Positions 6,621 through 14,904 are shown, counted from the stretch's first letter. The stretch: DNA of 40,732 nt from Oscillospiraceae bacterium (GCA_015066405.1 SVOM01000013.1:1-40732); one strand, 5' to 3'. A program made the numbers and translations. Notes: a model not told the origin generated them from the letters alone.

Positions 6621-8954
6621 ATGCGTGAAAAAATTTGTTTTGATAAAAATTGGCGTTTCCATAAAGGCGATATTGAGTATGTAACACCTAATTTTAAGGG
6701 TGTTATGTATGCCCAGGCTAAAACCAAACGTAAGGAATATGGCCCTGCCGCTATTACTTACGATTCGGCACCCGATTCTTATGATAAGGAAAAGGGCATT
6801 AACCCTGAGCGTTGGGACAACGTTGATTTGCCGCACGATTTTGTAATTAGCGGCACACCGGACGAAAAAAACAATAATGCACTCGGATATCTTGAATATG
6901 ATAATGCGTGGTACATAAAGCGCTTTAAGTTGAGCGAAAATGATAAAGGCAAACGTTTAAAGCTCTATTTTGAGGGTGTGGCTATACACGCAACCGTTTA
7001 TGTAAACGGCTGTTTAATGCTACATAATTTTTGCGGCTACACATCTTTCGAGGTTGATTTTACCAATATTGCAAAATTTGGCGACTCCGAAAACGTGGTG
7101 TCGGTATACGTATCAACCGCCGAAAAAGAGGGCTGGTGGTATGAAGGCGGCGGAATTTATCGCCACGTGTGGCTTGTAAAAACCAACCCCGTTGCCACCG
7201 ATTTGTACGGCGTTTATGCCCATAGTGAAAAAAAGGATGACGCTCGCTGGGAAACAACGGTTGAAACTACTGTTAGAAACGATAATTTTGAAGAGTTTTG
7301 CGGCACAGTTAAAACCGAAATATGCTTTGATAAAAAGATTATCGCAAGCGATATTACAGATATAGAAATTGAGCGCAAATTTAAAAACACCGTTATACAA
7401 AAACTTGCTGTTGAGAACCCGAAACTGTGGGATATTGATGCACCGAATCTTTATACGGTGCATACAACTGTTTATGATAAAGACGGGAATATTCTTGACG
7501 AAACCGATACCACTTTCGGTTACCGAACTATCGAATTTTCCGATAAGGGCTTTTTCCTAAACGGTAAAAAAACTATTATTAAAGGTGTTTGTTGCCATCA
7601 GGACTACGGCATTACGGGTAAGGCGATGCCCGATAATATTCACCGCTACCGTATGCGTTTAATGAAAGAGATGGGCGCAAATGCGCTTCGCACCTCACAC
7701 TATCCCAATGCCGAGGCAACAATGGATGCGTGCGATAAAATGGGTATTATGGTTATGGACGAAACCCGTTGGTTTGAGTCTACACCTGAAGGACTGCAGC
7801 AACTCGAAATGCTAATGAAACGCGACCGCAACCGCCCGAGCGTTATTATGTGGAGTGTAGGTAATGAGGAGCCGTTTTTTGCCACCGAGGAAGGCAAAAA
7901 TATAGCGGAAGATATGTATGCATTTGCAAAACGTCTTGATAAAACACGTCCCGTTATGGCGGCTATTTCAAACACACCCGCAAAGGCAACAATAAACGGA
8001 CTAAATGACGTTATCGGCGTAAACTATAATCTTGATGATTACGATATTTTGCACGAGAAATTCCCCGATAAAGCAATTTTTGCATCGGAATGTTGTGCTA
8101 CGGGTACCACACGCGGTTGGTATCTGCCAAACGATACAAAACGCGGCAGAATAAGGGCTTATGACGGCGATACTGATTCGTGGTTCCGCGGCCGCGAGCT
8201 TACCTGGAAATTTTTAATGGCACGCCCCTTTATTTGCGGCGCGTTCCAGTGGGCAGGCGTAGAGCACCGAGGCGAAACGGTTTGGCCACGCTTGTGTTCG
8301 GTGTCGGGCGCATACGATTTGTTCCTTATTAAAAAGGATGCGTTCTATCAAAATAAATCGCATTGGACCGATACACCTATGGTACATATCCTGCCGCATT
8401 GGAATTTGGATGGCTTTGAGGGTCAAGAGGTAACCGTTCAGGTTTATAATAACTGTGAAGAGGTTGAGCTTATTGTAAACGGCGTATCAAAGGGACGTCA
8501 GCAAATGGAAAAATATAGCCGTGGCGACTGGCGCGTTGTGTACGAGCCGGGCGAGATTACAGCGATAGGTTATATCGGCGGTAAAGCGGCGGCAAGCGAA
8601 ACCCTTAAAACAACGGGAAAACCTGTAGCACTAAAGCTTGAGCTTCAAAACGGCGAAGATATAAGCGCTAACGGCGATGATTTAGCGGTTATTCACTGTA
8701 CCTGTGTCGATGAAAACGGTTTGACAGTGCCCGATGCTAATCCCTTTGTTTCATTTACAACAAATGGGCTCGGCAGTGTGGCGGGCACAGGCTCTGATAA
8801 TACCGACCATATAGTGCCCTCGTGCCCCGATAGGAAAATGTACGCAGGCGTTATTGCGGCGGCAATAAAGCTCGGCAATACAGCGGGTACGCTCAGCGTA
8901 TACGCTAGGGCCGATGGTCTTAAAACAGCCAGAATTGATATTGAAATTAAATAA
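6621..8954 (+). CDS. Glycoside hydrolase family 2 (beta-galactosidase-like)
   Basis: This 777-residue enzyme is a GH2 retaining glycosidase, probably acting on beta-galactosides or related oligosaccharides. An N-terminal sugar-binding jelly roll (CFDKNWRFHKGD to WDNVDLPHDFV and GGIYRHVWL) is followed by the immunoglobulin-like domain, then the TIM barrel from about residue 300 (GVCCHQDYG, ALRTSHYPN). The acid/base glutamate is near 416 in SVGNEEP and the nucleophile near 490 in FASECCAT. The C-terminal third contains a DUF4982-like segment (VELIVNGVSKGRQQ) and another Ig-like domain. No signal peptide is seen, so it is probably cytoplasmic. ATG 6621 follows AGAGGTG; ATG 6579 is in frame but lacks a ribosome binding site. 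Substrate is inferred only at family level. Confidence 0.92.
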   Translation: MREKICFDKNWRFHKGDIEYVTPNFKGVMYAQAKTKRKEYGPAAITYDSAPDSYDKEKGINPERWDNVDLPHDFVISGTPDEKNNNALGYLEYDNAWYIKRFKLSENDKGKRLKLYFEGVAIHATVYVNGCLMLHNFCGYTSFEVDFTNIAKFGDSENVVSVYVSTAEKEGWWYEGGGIYRHVWLVKTNPVATDLYGVYAHSEKKDDARWETTVETTVRNDNFEEFCGTVKTEICFDKKIIASDITDIEIERKFKNTVIQKLAVENPKLWDIDAPNLYTVHTTVYDKDGNILDETDTTFGYRTIEFSDKGFFLNGKKTIIKGVCCHQDYGITGKAMPDNIHRYRMRLMKEMGANALRTSHYPNAEATMDACDKMGIMVMDETRWFESTPEGLQQLEMLMKRDRNRPSVIMWSVGNEEPFFATEEGKNIAEDMYAFAKRLDKTRPVMAAISNTPAKATINGLNDVIGVNYNLDDYDILHEKFPDKAIFASECCATGTTRGWYLPNDTKRGRIRAYDGDTDSWFRGRELTWKFLMARPFICGAFQWAGVEHRGETVWPRLCSVSGAYDLFLIKKDAFYQNKSHWTDTPMVHILPHWNLDGFEGQEVTVQVYNNCEEVELIVNGVSKGRQQMEKYSRGDWRVVYEPGEITAIGYIGGKAAASETLKTTGKPVALKLELQNGEDISANGDDLAVIHCTCVDENGLTVPDANPFVSFTTNGLGSVAGTGSDNTDHIVPSCPDRKMYAGVIAAAIKLGNTAGTLSVYARADGLKTARIDIEIK

Positions 8955-8987
8955 AAATGGGTCCCGATTCTATCGGGACCCATTTTT
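8953..8987. terminator. Bidirectional terminator between the GH2 and cysteine-rich genes
   Basis: A 15-bp perfect stem (8953-8967 with 8973-8987) has a five-base loop with A and T runs on its outer ends. It overlaps the GH2 stop codon and lies within the end of the opposing small gene. Confidence 0.9.
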
Positions 8988-9185
8988 ATTTCTTGGACAT
9001 TTTGAATCATCACAAGTGTTGCATAAGTTCATATCATAATCGTCAAGACAGCATAACATATATGAGCATTCATCACAACAACATTCGATAAGGTTTCCGC
9101 TTTTGTCAAAATGTTCGCCATTACCAAGGCAGTCGCGTCCACAGTTACCGGGTGTTAATTCTATTTTTGTAATATCTATTATCAT
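8970..9185 (-). CDS. Small cysteine-rich protein, unknown function
   Basis: This 71-residue protein starts MIIDITKIELTPGNCGRDCLGNG and contains about ten cysteines, clustered as ECCCDECSYMLCCL and LCNTCDDSKCP. The cysteine pattern suggests bound metal or an Fe-S cluster, but no family-defining motif lets me assign a role. The start at 9185 is preferred because GGAGGCG stands a few bases upstream; an in-frame ATG 18 bases earlier has no such site. The C-terminus runs into the GH2 terminator. The gene diverges from a small HTH regulator, and its promoter carries an inverted repeat flanking the -10. I recall similar proteins near phage-like regions in clostridia, which is not a verified statement. 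Confidence 0.75.
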   Translation of the reverse strand: MIIDITKIELTPGNCGRDCLGNGEHFDKSGNLIECCCDECSYMLCCLDDYDMNLCNTCDDSKCPRNKNGSR

Positions 9186-9204
9186 AATATACGCCTCCAT
9201 CAAA

Positions 9205-9246
9205 TATAGACCAATTCATTATATAATGTATTAGTCTATATGTAAA
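9205..9246 (-). promoter_or_regulatory. Promoter and operator of the cysteine-rich gene
   Basis: On the minus strand TTTACA (9246-9241) and TATAAT (9223-9218) are 17 bp apart. An inverted repeat TATAGAC (9205-9211) with GTCTATA (9234-9240) is centred on the -10, with further partial symmetry inside. The neighbouring HTH protein is the obvious candidate ligand. Confidence 0.75.
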
Positions 9247-9254
9247 TAGGCAAA

Positions 9255-9300
9255 ATAAGATATTATCTAATTAAAATATATCTTATGGAGAAATATCTTA
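9255..9300. promoter_or_regulatory. ATATCTTA repeats before the HTH gene
   Basis: TAAGATAT at 9256-9263 faces ATATCTTA at 9278-9285, and ATATCTTA is repeated at 9293-9300 running into the start codon. Both downstream copies are followed by TG. They may be additional regulator sites or simple AT-rich repetition. Confidence 0.4.
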
Positions 9301-9503
9301 TGATAAAGTTAAGGGTATTGGAATTGTTGGAGAAAAACGGTAAAACAAAATATTGGTTATATAAGCAGTTAGGCATGAGTTATCAAAACTTTAATAAGAT
9401 GGTAAACAACCAAACAAAATCTATTAGGTATGAAAACATAGAAACAATGTGTTTGCTGTTTAATTGTACACCAAACGAACTGTTTGATATTACTGAGGAA
9501 TAA
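9300..9503 (+). CDS. Small Cro/C1-type HTH regulator
   Basis: This 67-residue protein is a single helix-turn-helix domain: MIKLRVLELLEKNGKTKYWLYKQLGMSYQNFNKMVNNQTKSI, then YENIETMCLLFNCTPNELFDI. The ending is the standard one for short regulators that control a neighbouring mobile or stress gene. ATG 9300 has GGAG at 9287-9290 at proper spacing; ATG 9285 overlaps that site and is rejected. It diverges from the cysteine-rich gene and is followed by a strong terminator, making a self-contained two-gene module like the one at 2799-3420, although the two regulators differ in sequence and in apparent operator. Confidence 0.88.
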   Translation: MIKLRVLELLEKNGKTKYWLYKQLGMSYQNFNKMVNNQTKSIRYENIETMCLLFNCTPNELFDITEE

Positions 9504-9504
9504 T

Positions 9505-9536
9505 AAAAAGTCCCGAGATTAACTCGGGACTTTTTT
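9505..9536. terminator. Bidirectional terminator
   Basis: GTCCCGAG (9510-9517) pairs with CTCGGGAC (9523-9530), flanked by A5 on the left and T6 on the right. It serves both the HTH gene and the converging PHP gene, whose stop codon lies at its right edge. Confidence 0.9.
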
Positions 9537-10335
9537 ATTTTACAAAAGTAAACTTATCGTTTTCGGTCAAATTTAGCTTATCTATAATAAACTCAAATTT
9601 TTCCTTGCCTGCTTTAAGGGAAGAAATCCAGTGCGCATCACTGCCAAAATAGAATTTACATCCCACTTTTTTTGCTATACGGTAGGGGCGCAAAATTCTT
9701 TCAAGCTCTTCATCACTATAATCAAACGGGTTGAAGTTAAGCTCAATGCCGAGTCCCACTTTTGCCGCGCGGGTAAATAAGTGTTCCATATCATTATCGC
9801 TTATCATATCAATAACGCGTATGTGTGCGGTTTTATCCTGATTAGCGATAAGCGGGCAGGTAAGGTGCGCGATACCAATCTTGTAAAACGGTAGGTCGGA
9901 ATCAAGCAAGCGCTCAAAACGCTCAACCCATTTTACTGCACGGCGTTCTATTGAGTCATCAGCATTATCTATCGCAAAGCCCATCATATGCATGTGGGTT
10001 GTGGGGATGATGATAAAATCAAAGCTATCAAACAACTCTTTTCCGACACCTATAGTGCCGAATTTGTCCATATCGGCTTCACAACCGAAATAGAATTTTA
10101 TTTTTTTGTTTTGCGGCAACGGTAATGCCTTTGAAATATGCTCAAAATTTTGCGGCTCATACCACGGCGAAGCACCGGGGAGCTTGCTGTCCCAAAAATG
10201 ATCGGTAAGACAAATGGCACTATAGCCGTTTTCTTGTGCTACCTTTAAGATGTTTTCAGGCGTTTCGTTTGGGTCGTTTGAGCAGCTCGATAAATTTGAA
10301 TGGATGTGGAAATCGTGGTCGGCAACGTATCGCAT
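9535..10335 (-). CDS. PHP-domain phosphoesterase-like protein
   Basis: This 266-residue protein belongs to the PHP superfamily, which includes histidinol phosphatase and metal-dependent phosphoesterases. The metal-binding motifs are visible: DFHIHSNLS at the N-terminus (HxH), LTDHFWD near residue 44, the GCEADM glutamate near 84, THMHMMG near 113, and GSDAHW near the C-terminus. Length and motif order fit a histidinol-phosphatase-like member, but no histidine biosynthesis gene is nearby, so the substrate is unknown. GGAGGT precedes the ATG. The promoter TTGACT-N17-TACTAT lies just upstream. It is transcribed alone between two terminators or promoters, diverging from the lacI-type gene across 346 bases. 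Confidence 0.88.
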   Translation of the reverse strand: MRYVADHDFHIHSNLSSCSNDPNETPENILKVAQENGYSAICLTDHFWDSKLPGASPWYEPQNFEHISKALPLPQNKKIKFYFGCEADMDKFGTIGVGKELFDSFDFIIIPTTHMHMMGFAIDNADDSIERRAVKWVERFERLLDSDLPFYKIGIAHLTCPLIANQDKTAHIRVIDMISDNDMEHLFTRAAKVGLGIELNFNPFDYSDEELERILRPYRIAKKVGCKFYFGSDAHWISSLKAGKEKFEFIIDKLNLTENDKFTFVK

Positions 10336-10367
10336 AATAATACCTCCAAGATTTTCTAACTAAATTT

Positions 10368-10396
10368 ATAGTAGCACTTGTATACAAAAAAGTCAA
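10368..10396 (-). promoter_or_regulatory. Promoter of the PHP gene
   Basis: Minus-strand TTGACT (10396-10391), 17-bp spacer, TACTAT (10373-10368). The start codon is about 33 bases downstream of the -10. Confidence 0.7.
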
Positions 10397-10560
10397 TGTA
10401 GATTATGAAAGCTTAAAAAGTTTTGAATCAAATAATAATAACCGAAAAAGGCGATACATATATTTATTGTAGGTAAAAAACACACGGATTAAACAAGCGT
10501 TATTTGTGTAAGTTGCATATAAGTTGTAAACTATTTATATAAATTTTGCTGAAAACGTCA
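10397..10560. other. AT-rich gap with one operator-like half site
   Basis: This is the middle of a 346-base stretch without a gene. It is AT-rich and has no open frame or strong hairpin. The only item of note is CTGAAAACGT at 10549-10558, which matches one half of the palindromic operator at 10608-10631 and lies 63 bp upstream of the same word there. Confidence 0.5.
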
Positions 10561-10568
10561 AAAACCCA

Positions 10569-10597
10569 TTGACATTTTGCCAAAAATATGGTTTAAT
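10569..10597 (+). promoter_or_regulatory. Promoter of the lacI-type gene
   Basis: TTGACA (10569-10574), a 17-bp spacer and TTTAAT (10592-10597). The predicted start near 10604 is immediately upstream of the palindromic operator. Confidence 0.85.
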
Positions 10598-10607
10598 AGT
10601 TTTGTAG

Positions 10608-10631
10608 AAAACTGAAAACGTTTTCAGTTTT
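10608..10631. promoter_or_regulatory. Perfect 24-bp LacI-family operator
   Basis: AAAACTGAAAAC is followed directly by its exact reverse complement, giving a perfect palindrome with a central CG as is typical for LacI-family sites. It begins a few bases past the predicted transcription start of the regulator gene, so it should mediate autorepression and, by read-through, control of the downstream importer. Confidence 0.9.
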
Positions 10632-10681
10632 AAAAATCGCGACAGTTTTTGCTTCGTTTTAGTTAAGAAAAGGACCCCAAA

Positions 10682-11695
10682 ATGACCATAAAAGATGTTG
10701 CCGAATATAGCGGCGTTTCAATAAGCACAATTTCACGTGTGCTAAATAATCATCCTGATGTACGCGAAGAGGTACGTGCAAAGGTTTTAAAAGCAATACA
10801 GGAGCTGCACTACGTTCCAAACAGCAGCGCAAGAGATTTGGTAAAGACCCAGTCTGATGCGATAGGGGTTGTAGTGCGTGGTGTTGAAAACCCGTTTTTA
10901 ACATCGGTGTTGCGTTCTATAGAAGAAGCGATACGAAACGCGGGCTACACAATGGTAATCCACCAAATAGGCACCGAGGATGATGAGCTTGCCGCAGGCG
11001 CAGGGCTTGTTCGTTCAAAACGGCTTTGCGGCTTGATACTACTTGGCGGAAGGTTTGATTATACAGCCGAGCAAATAGCAACAGTTGAGGTGCCTTTTGT
11101 TTGCTGTACATATACAAACAGCTTTGGTAGTCTTGATAAAAAGGCATATTCTTCGGTTTTTATTGATGACTATGCCGAGGCCTACAAGGCAGTTAAGTTT
11201 TTAATAGAAAAAGGCCACAAAAAAATTGCCGTATTGCTTGATGCTACGGATGACCACTCGATAAGTGAGCTTAGATACAAAGGCTATTGCGCAGCACTTC
11301 GCGATGCGGGAATCGAGTTTGATAAATCTTTGGTAGAGCAAACCCGTGGCTATAGTATGAAAAAAGCATACAACGCGGCCGAGCGTTTGCTGGCAAGAAG
11401 AAAAGATTTTACTGCACTTTTCACAGTTTCCGATTCAATGGGCATAGCCGCGATAAAAGCACTGCATGGCGCAGGCGTTAAGGTGCCGGAGGATTGCTCG
11501 GTAATAGCGATTGATGGCATTGAGGTATCTAAATATACGATACCTGCGCTTACCACACTCATACAACCGCGAAAACCGATGGGGTATGAGGCGGTACGTA
11601 TTTTAGTTGATGTTATAAAGGGCAAAAAGAATTGCCAGTTGCGGCTTAAAACCGAGCTTCGCGAGGGCGAAACGGTGGCGCCGCCCAAAATTTGA
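10682..11695 (+). CDS. LacI-family transcriptional regulator
   Basis: This 337-residue repressor has the classic N-terminal domain TIKDVAEYSGVSISTISRVLN (residues 2-22), the hinge helix NSSARDLV near 52-59, and a periplasmic-binding-protein-like effector domain starting IGVVVRGVENPF. The late motif VIAIDGIEVSKYTIPALTTLIQP is typical of the sugar-sensing core. AAGAAAAGGA precedes the ATG. The gene sits directly upstream of a maltodextrin-type importer and malQ on the same strand, with a perfect operator over its own transcription start. It is therefore likely the local maltose/maltodextrin regulator (MalR-like), although the ligand is inferred only from context. Confidence 0.93.
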   Translation: MTIKDVAEYSGVSISTISRVLNNHPDVREEVRAKVLKAIQELHYVPNSSARDLVKTQSDAIGVVVRGVENPFLTSVLRSIEEAIRNAGYTMVIHQIGTEDDELAAGAGLVRSKRLCGLILLGGRFDYTAEQIATVEVPFVCCTYTNSFGSLDKKAYSSVFIDDYAEAYKAVKFLIEKGHKKIAVLLDATDDHSISELRYKGYCAALRDAGIEFDKSLVEQTRGYSMKKAYNAAERLLARRKDFTALFTVSDSMGIAAIKALHGAGVKVPEDCSVIAIDGIEVSKYTIPALTTLIQPRKPMGYEAVRILVDVIKGKKNCQLRLKTELREGETVAPPKI

Positions 11696-11700
11696 TTTTT

Positions 11701-11752
11701 ACGCCTAAAGGCGTGGAAATATAATTTATTAAACAATCGCACAGGAGTGCGA
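11701..11752 (+). promoter_or_regulatory. Two small hairpins in the leader of the solute-binding gene
   Basis: ACGCC-TAAA-GGCGT (11701-11714) and TCGCAC-AGGA-GTGCGA (11737-11752) lie between the regulator stop and the lipoprotein start, upstream of AAGGAGG. Neither has a T tract. They may stabilise the 5' end of the lipoprotein message; no consensus promoter is visible in the gap. Confidence 0.4.
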
Positions 11753-11773
11753 GATTAAAAGGAGGACAAAATC

Positions 11774-13045
11774 ATGAAAAGAGCACTTTCCCTTATTTTA
11801 GCGTTGGTACTCTGCGTTGGCTTATTTGCCGGTTGTGGTGGTGCCGAAAAGGGTTCGGTTTACTGGTTAAACTTCAAGCCCGAATCTGACGAGGTTCTTC
11901 AAGAAATCGCAAAGATGTACAAAGAAGAAACCGGCGTTGACGTAAAGGTTGTTACAGCCGCTTCAGGTACATACAACCAAACATTGCTTGCTGAAATGGA
12001 CAAAACGGAAGCTCCGACCTTGTTCGTTATCGGTAACCAGAATGCAGTAAAAGATTGGAAAAAATATGCACTCAATCTTAAAGACACTGCAATTGCAAAA
12101 GAACTTAACACAGATGCATACAATCTCTATGATGAAGACGGAAATCTCGTTTCCATCGGTTATTGCTATGAGTGTTACGGTATCATTGTAAATCCCACTC
12201 TTATCGAAAAAGCCGGCTTTAAAATGGAAGACCTCAAAAACTTTGAAGGCTTAAAGAAAGTTGCTGAGAGCATCCACGCACGTGCAAAAGAGCTCGGTTT
12301 CGATGCATTCAGTGCTTCTGATATGGATGATTCTTCTTCTTGGCGTTTCACAGGCCACATGGCTAACCTTGAATACTACTATGAATCCAAAGATGCAGGC
12401 GGTTGGAAAGAATGCCCCGAAAGCATCAAGGGTACATATATGGCTAACTTCAAAAACCTTTATGACCTTTGCATTAACAACAGCACAGTTGCTCCCAACA
12501 CACTTGCAACCGGCGGTCATGATGCTCAGAACGAGTTCAAAACCGGTAAAGCTGCTTTCTATGTAAATGGTTCTTGGGAATATTCAGCAGTTGCCGAGAG
12601 CGTTCCGAACGCTACAATGATTCCTTACTACTGTGGTGTTGAAGGCGAAGAAAAAGCCGGTCTTAACTGCGGTACAGAAAACTGCTGGGCTATCAACTCT
12701 AAGGCTTCTGAAGCTGACCAGAAGGCAACGATGGACTTTATGGTATGGTGGGTAACCGATCCTGAAGCTTCACGCAAATTAGTTGACACCTTCGGCGTTA
12801 TGCCTTATAAGAACGCTGCTGAATCTACAAACGGCTTCCTTGCTGCTGCTAACAAGTATGCGGAAAATGGTTGCTATGTAATGGATTGGGCTACCAACTA
12901 TCAGCCGAACGTTGATGAGTATCGTAAGGCATTAGTTTCTGCTCTTAATGCTTACAATGCAGATCAGAGTGATGCCAACTGGGCAAAAGTTAAAACCGCA
13001 TTTGTTGACGGTTGGGCTGTTCAGTACAAGGCTGCTAACAAATAA
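11774..13045 (+). CDS. Sugar ABC transporter substrate-binding lipoprotein (family 1)
   Basis: This 423-residue protein is an extracellular solute-binding lipoprotein. The signal peptide MKRALSLILALVLCVGLFAG ends at lipobox cysteine 21, after which GGAEKGSVYWLNFKPESDEV begins the mature fold. GKAAFYVNGSWEYSAVAE around residue 260 and VTDPEASRKLVDTFGVMPY further on are typical of maltose/oligosaccharide-binding proteins. AAGGAGG precedes the ATG. It is followed by a hairpin terminator and then two permease genes and malQ, so maltodextrins or related alpha-glucans are the likely ligands. Codon use is noticeably optimised compared with neighbours, consistent with high expression. The exact sugar is inferred from context only. 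Confidence 0.93.
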   Translation: MKRALSLILALVLCVGLFAGCGGAEKGSVYWLNFKPESDEVLQEIAKMYKEETGVDVKVVTAASGTYNQTLLAEMDKTEAPTLFVIGNQNAVKDWKKYALNLKDTAIAKELNTDAYNLYDEDGNLVSIGYCYECYGIIVNPTLIEKAGFKMEDLKNFEGLKKVAESIHARAKELGFDAFSASDMDDSSSWRFTGHMANLEYYYESKDAGGWKECPESIKGTYMANFKNLYDLCINNSTVAPNTLATGGHDAQNEFKTGKAAFYVNGSWEYSAVAESVPNATMIPYYCGVEGEEKAGLNCGTENCWAINSKASEADQKATMDFMVWWVTDPEASRKLVDTFGVMPYKNAAESTNGFLAAANKYAENGCYVMDWATNYQPNVDEYRKALVSALNAYNADQSDANWAKVKTAFVDGWAVQYKAANK

Positions 13046-13075
13046 TTTTATCTAAAAATTATTTATCAAATTATA

Positions 13076-13114
13076 GGCGGGGCGGGCGATTATGATTCGC
13101 CCACCCCGTTTTTT
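13076..13114 (+). terminator. Intercistronic hairpin between binding protein and permeases
   Basis: A 12-bp stem with one mismatch (13078-13089 with 13097-13108) is followed by six T. It lies 32 bases after the lipoprotein stop. Such partial terminators let binding proteins be made in excess of membrane subunits. The stem contains GGGCGAT-N-ATTCGCCC, related to the palindrome at 2687. Confidence 0.85.
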
Positions 13115-13141
13115 AATTTTTAAGGCAAAGGGGATGAAATT

Positions 13142-14050
13142 TTGAAGAAGAGCAAAAAACTGGGCGGCGGCAGCACACTGCGCGGGCCGTTAGCCAAGTG
13201 GGGCTGGTTCTTTTTAGGACCTGTTTTAATTGCCTTTGTGATTGGCTTTGTGTGGCCGTTTATGCAGGGCATTTATCTTTCTTTTTGTAAATTTAGATTG
13301 ATTTCCGACACAGAGTTTGTGGGATTTGAAAATTACCTTGAAGTGTTTAAGGATGAAAGCTTTCTTCATTCTTTTTGGTATACGGCGCTATTTGCCATTG
13401 TAAGCTTGGTGCTTATAAACATATTGGCATTTGCCGTTGCTTACGCATTAACACAAGGTGTCAAGGGCTCAAACATTTTCCGTACAGTGTTCTTTATGCC
13501 GAACCTTATAGGCGGTATTGTTCTCGGATATATATGGTCAATGATTTTTGACGGTATTTTATCTCAGTTTGACACTTCAATTTTGCTTGAGTCGAAATGG
13601 GGCTTCTGGGGCCTTATAATACTACTATGTTGGCAACAAATAGGCTATATGATGATAATCTATATAGCGGGGCTGCAGGCGGTATCCGAGGATATGCTTG
13701 AGGCCGCAAGAATTGACGGCGCAAATCAGGGTCAAACGCTTTTCCGCGTTATAATACCCAACGTTATGCCGTCCATCACGATTTGTACCTTCTTATCTCT
13801 AACCAACGGCTTTAAGTTGTTTGACCAAAACTTAGCGTTAACTGCCGGTCAGCCCTATATCATACAAGAGGGTGGCACGGTTATAAAAACAACCGAAATG
13901 CTGGCACTTAATATATATAGCACGTTCTATGGCCAAAGCGCAGGGTCTCAAGGTGTGGCTCAAGCAAAGGCGGTTATATTCTTTATCTTGGTTGCGGGCC
14001 TCGGCCTTATGCAGCTTGCCATAACTCGCAAGAGGGAGGTACAGCAATGA
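13142..14050 (+). CDS. Sugar ABC transporter permease (MalF-type)
   Basis: This 302-residue membrane protein is the first permease subunit of a CUT1-type sugar importer. It has about six transmembrane segments, starting WFFLGPVLIAFVIGFVWPF, and the ATPase-coupling EAA loop as LEAARIDGANQGQTLFRVIIPNVMP around residues 180-205. The start is TTG 13142, with AAAGGGGATG upstream; no in-frame ATG is better placed. A three-codon frame ATG-AAA-TTT-TGA at 13134-13145 overlaps this start in another frame. The stop overlaps the next gene by four bases (ATGA), indicating translational coupling. Confidence 0.92.
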   Translation: MKKSKKLGGGSTLRGPLAKWGWFFLGPVLIAFVIGFVWPFMQGIYLSFCKFRLISDTEFVGFENYLEVFKDESFLHSFWYTALFAIVSLVLINILAFAVAYALTQGVKGSNIFRTVFFMPNLIGGIVLGYIWSMIFDGILSQFDTSILLESKWGFWGLIILLCWQQIGYMMIIYIAGLQAVSEDMLEAARIDGANQGQTLFRVIIPNVMPSITICTFLSLTNGFKLFDQNLALTAGQPYIIQEGGTVIKTTEMLALNIYSTFYGQSAGSQGVAQAKAVIFFILVAGLGLMQLAITRKREVQQ

Positions 14051-14904
14051 GAATGAATAAACTTTTAGGAAAAAACGCAGGCAAAAATGCCCTTACCGTG
14101 CTTTTCTCGGCAATCAGCATTGTTTATATTATGCCTGTTTTGGCAGTTGTACTAAACTCATTTAAGTTAAATACATTTGTTAAGACAAATACCTTCGATT
14201 TGCCAAACGCCGAGAGCTTTGCGGGCTTTGCAAACTTTATAAAGGGAATGACCTTTGGAAATTACCCCTTTGCAAACAGCGTGTTATATAGTATAATCAT
14301 AACTATACTATCAACAGCGCTTATACTGTTGTTTACATCAATGGCGGCGTGGTATATCGCTCGTCGTGATTCGGGAATATGCAAAACGGTTTACTATTTG
14401 TGTGTATTTTCAATGGTAGTTCCTTTCCAAATGGTTATGTTCCCGCTTTCAAAAACAGCGGACAGACTGGGGCTTAACTCACCGTGGACTATACCGATAG
14501 TATACTTGGGCTTCGGTGCGGGCCTTGCAATATTTATGTTTACGGGCTTTGTAAAATCTATACCGCTGGAAATAGAAGAGGCAGCAGCCATTGACGGTTG
14601 CGGTCCTGTTCGCACATATTTTTCAGTTGTTATGCCTATGCTCTATCCCACAATGATCTCGGTTGGTATTTTGGAGATTATGTGGGTATGGAACGATTAT
14701 CTCTTGCCCGTACTTGTATTGGATATAAATAAATACCGCACAATTCCGATACATATACAGTACTTAAAGGGAAGCTACGGCACAGTAGATTTAGGCGCCA
14801 CTATGGCATTAATATTACTCAGTATTATACCCGTAATTATATTCTATCTTGCTTGTCAAAAGCATATCATCAAGGGGGTAGCTGCAGGTGCAGTCAAAGG
14901 ATAA
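14047..14904 (+). CDS. Sugar ABC transporter permease (MalG-type)
   Basis: This 285-residue membrane protein is the second permease. Six hydrophobic segments are visible, beginning ALTVLFSAISIVYIMPVLAVVLNSFK, and the EAA loop reads IEEAAAIDGCGPVRTYFSVVMPMLYP around residues 178-201. It pairs with the MalF-type subunit, overlapping it by four bases. No ATPase gene accompanies the three importer genes; family knowledge says CUT1 importers in Firmicutes often share one MsmK/MalK-type ATPase encoded elsewhere, which is the likely situation here. The 3' end overlaps malQ by 17 bases. Confidence 0.92.
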   Translation: MRMNKLLGKNAGKNALTVLFSAISIVYIMPVLAVVLNSFKLNTFVKTNTFDLPNAESFAGFANFIKGMTFGNYPFANSVLYSIIITILSTALILLFTSMAAWYIARRDSGICKTVYYLCVFSMVVPFQMVMFPLSKTADRLGLNSPWTIPIVYLGFGAGLAIFMFTGFVKSIPLEIEEAAAIDGCGPVRTYFSVVMPMLYPTMISVGILEIMWVWNDYLLPVLVLDINKYRTIPIHIQYLKGSYGTVDLGATMALILLSIIPVIIFYLACQKHIIKGVAAGAVKG

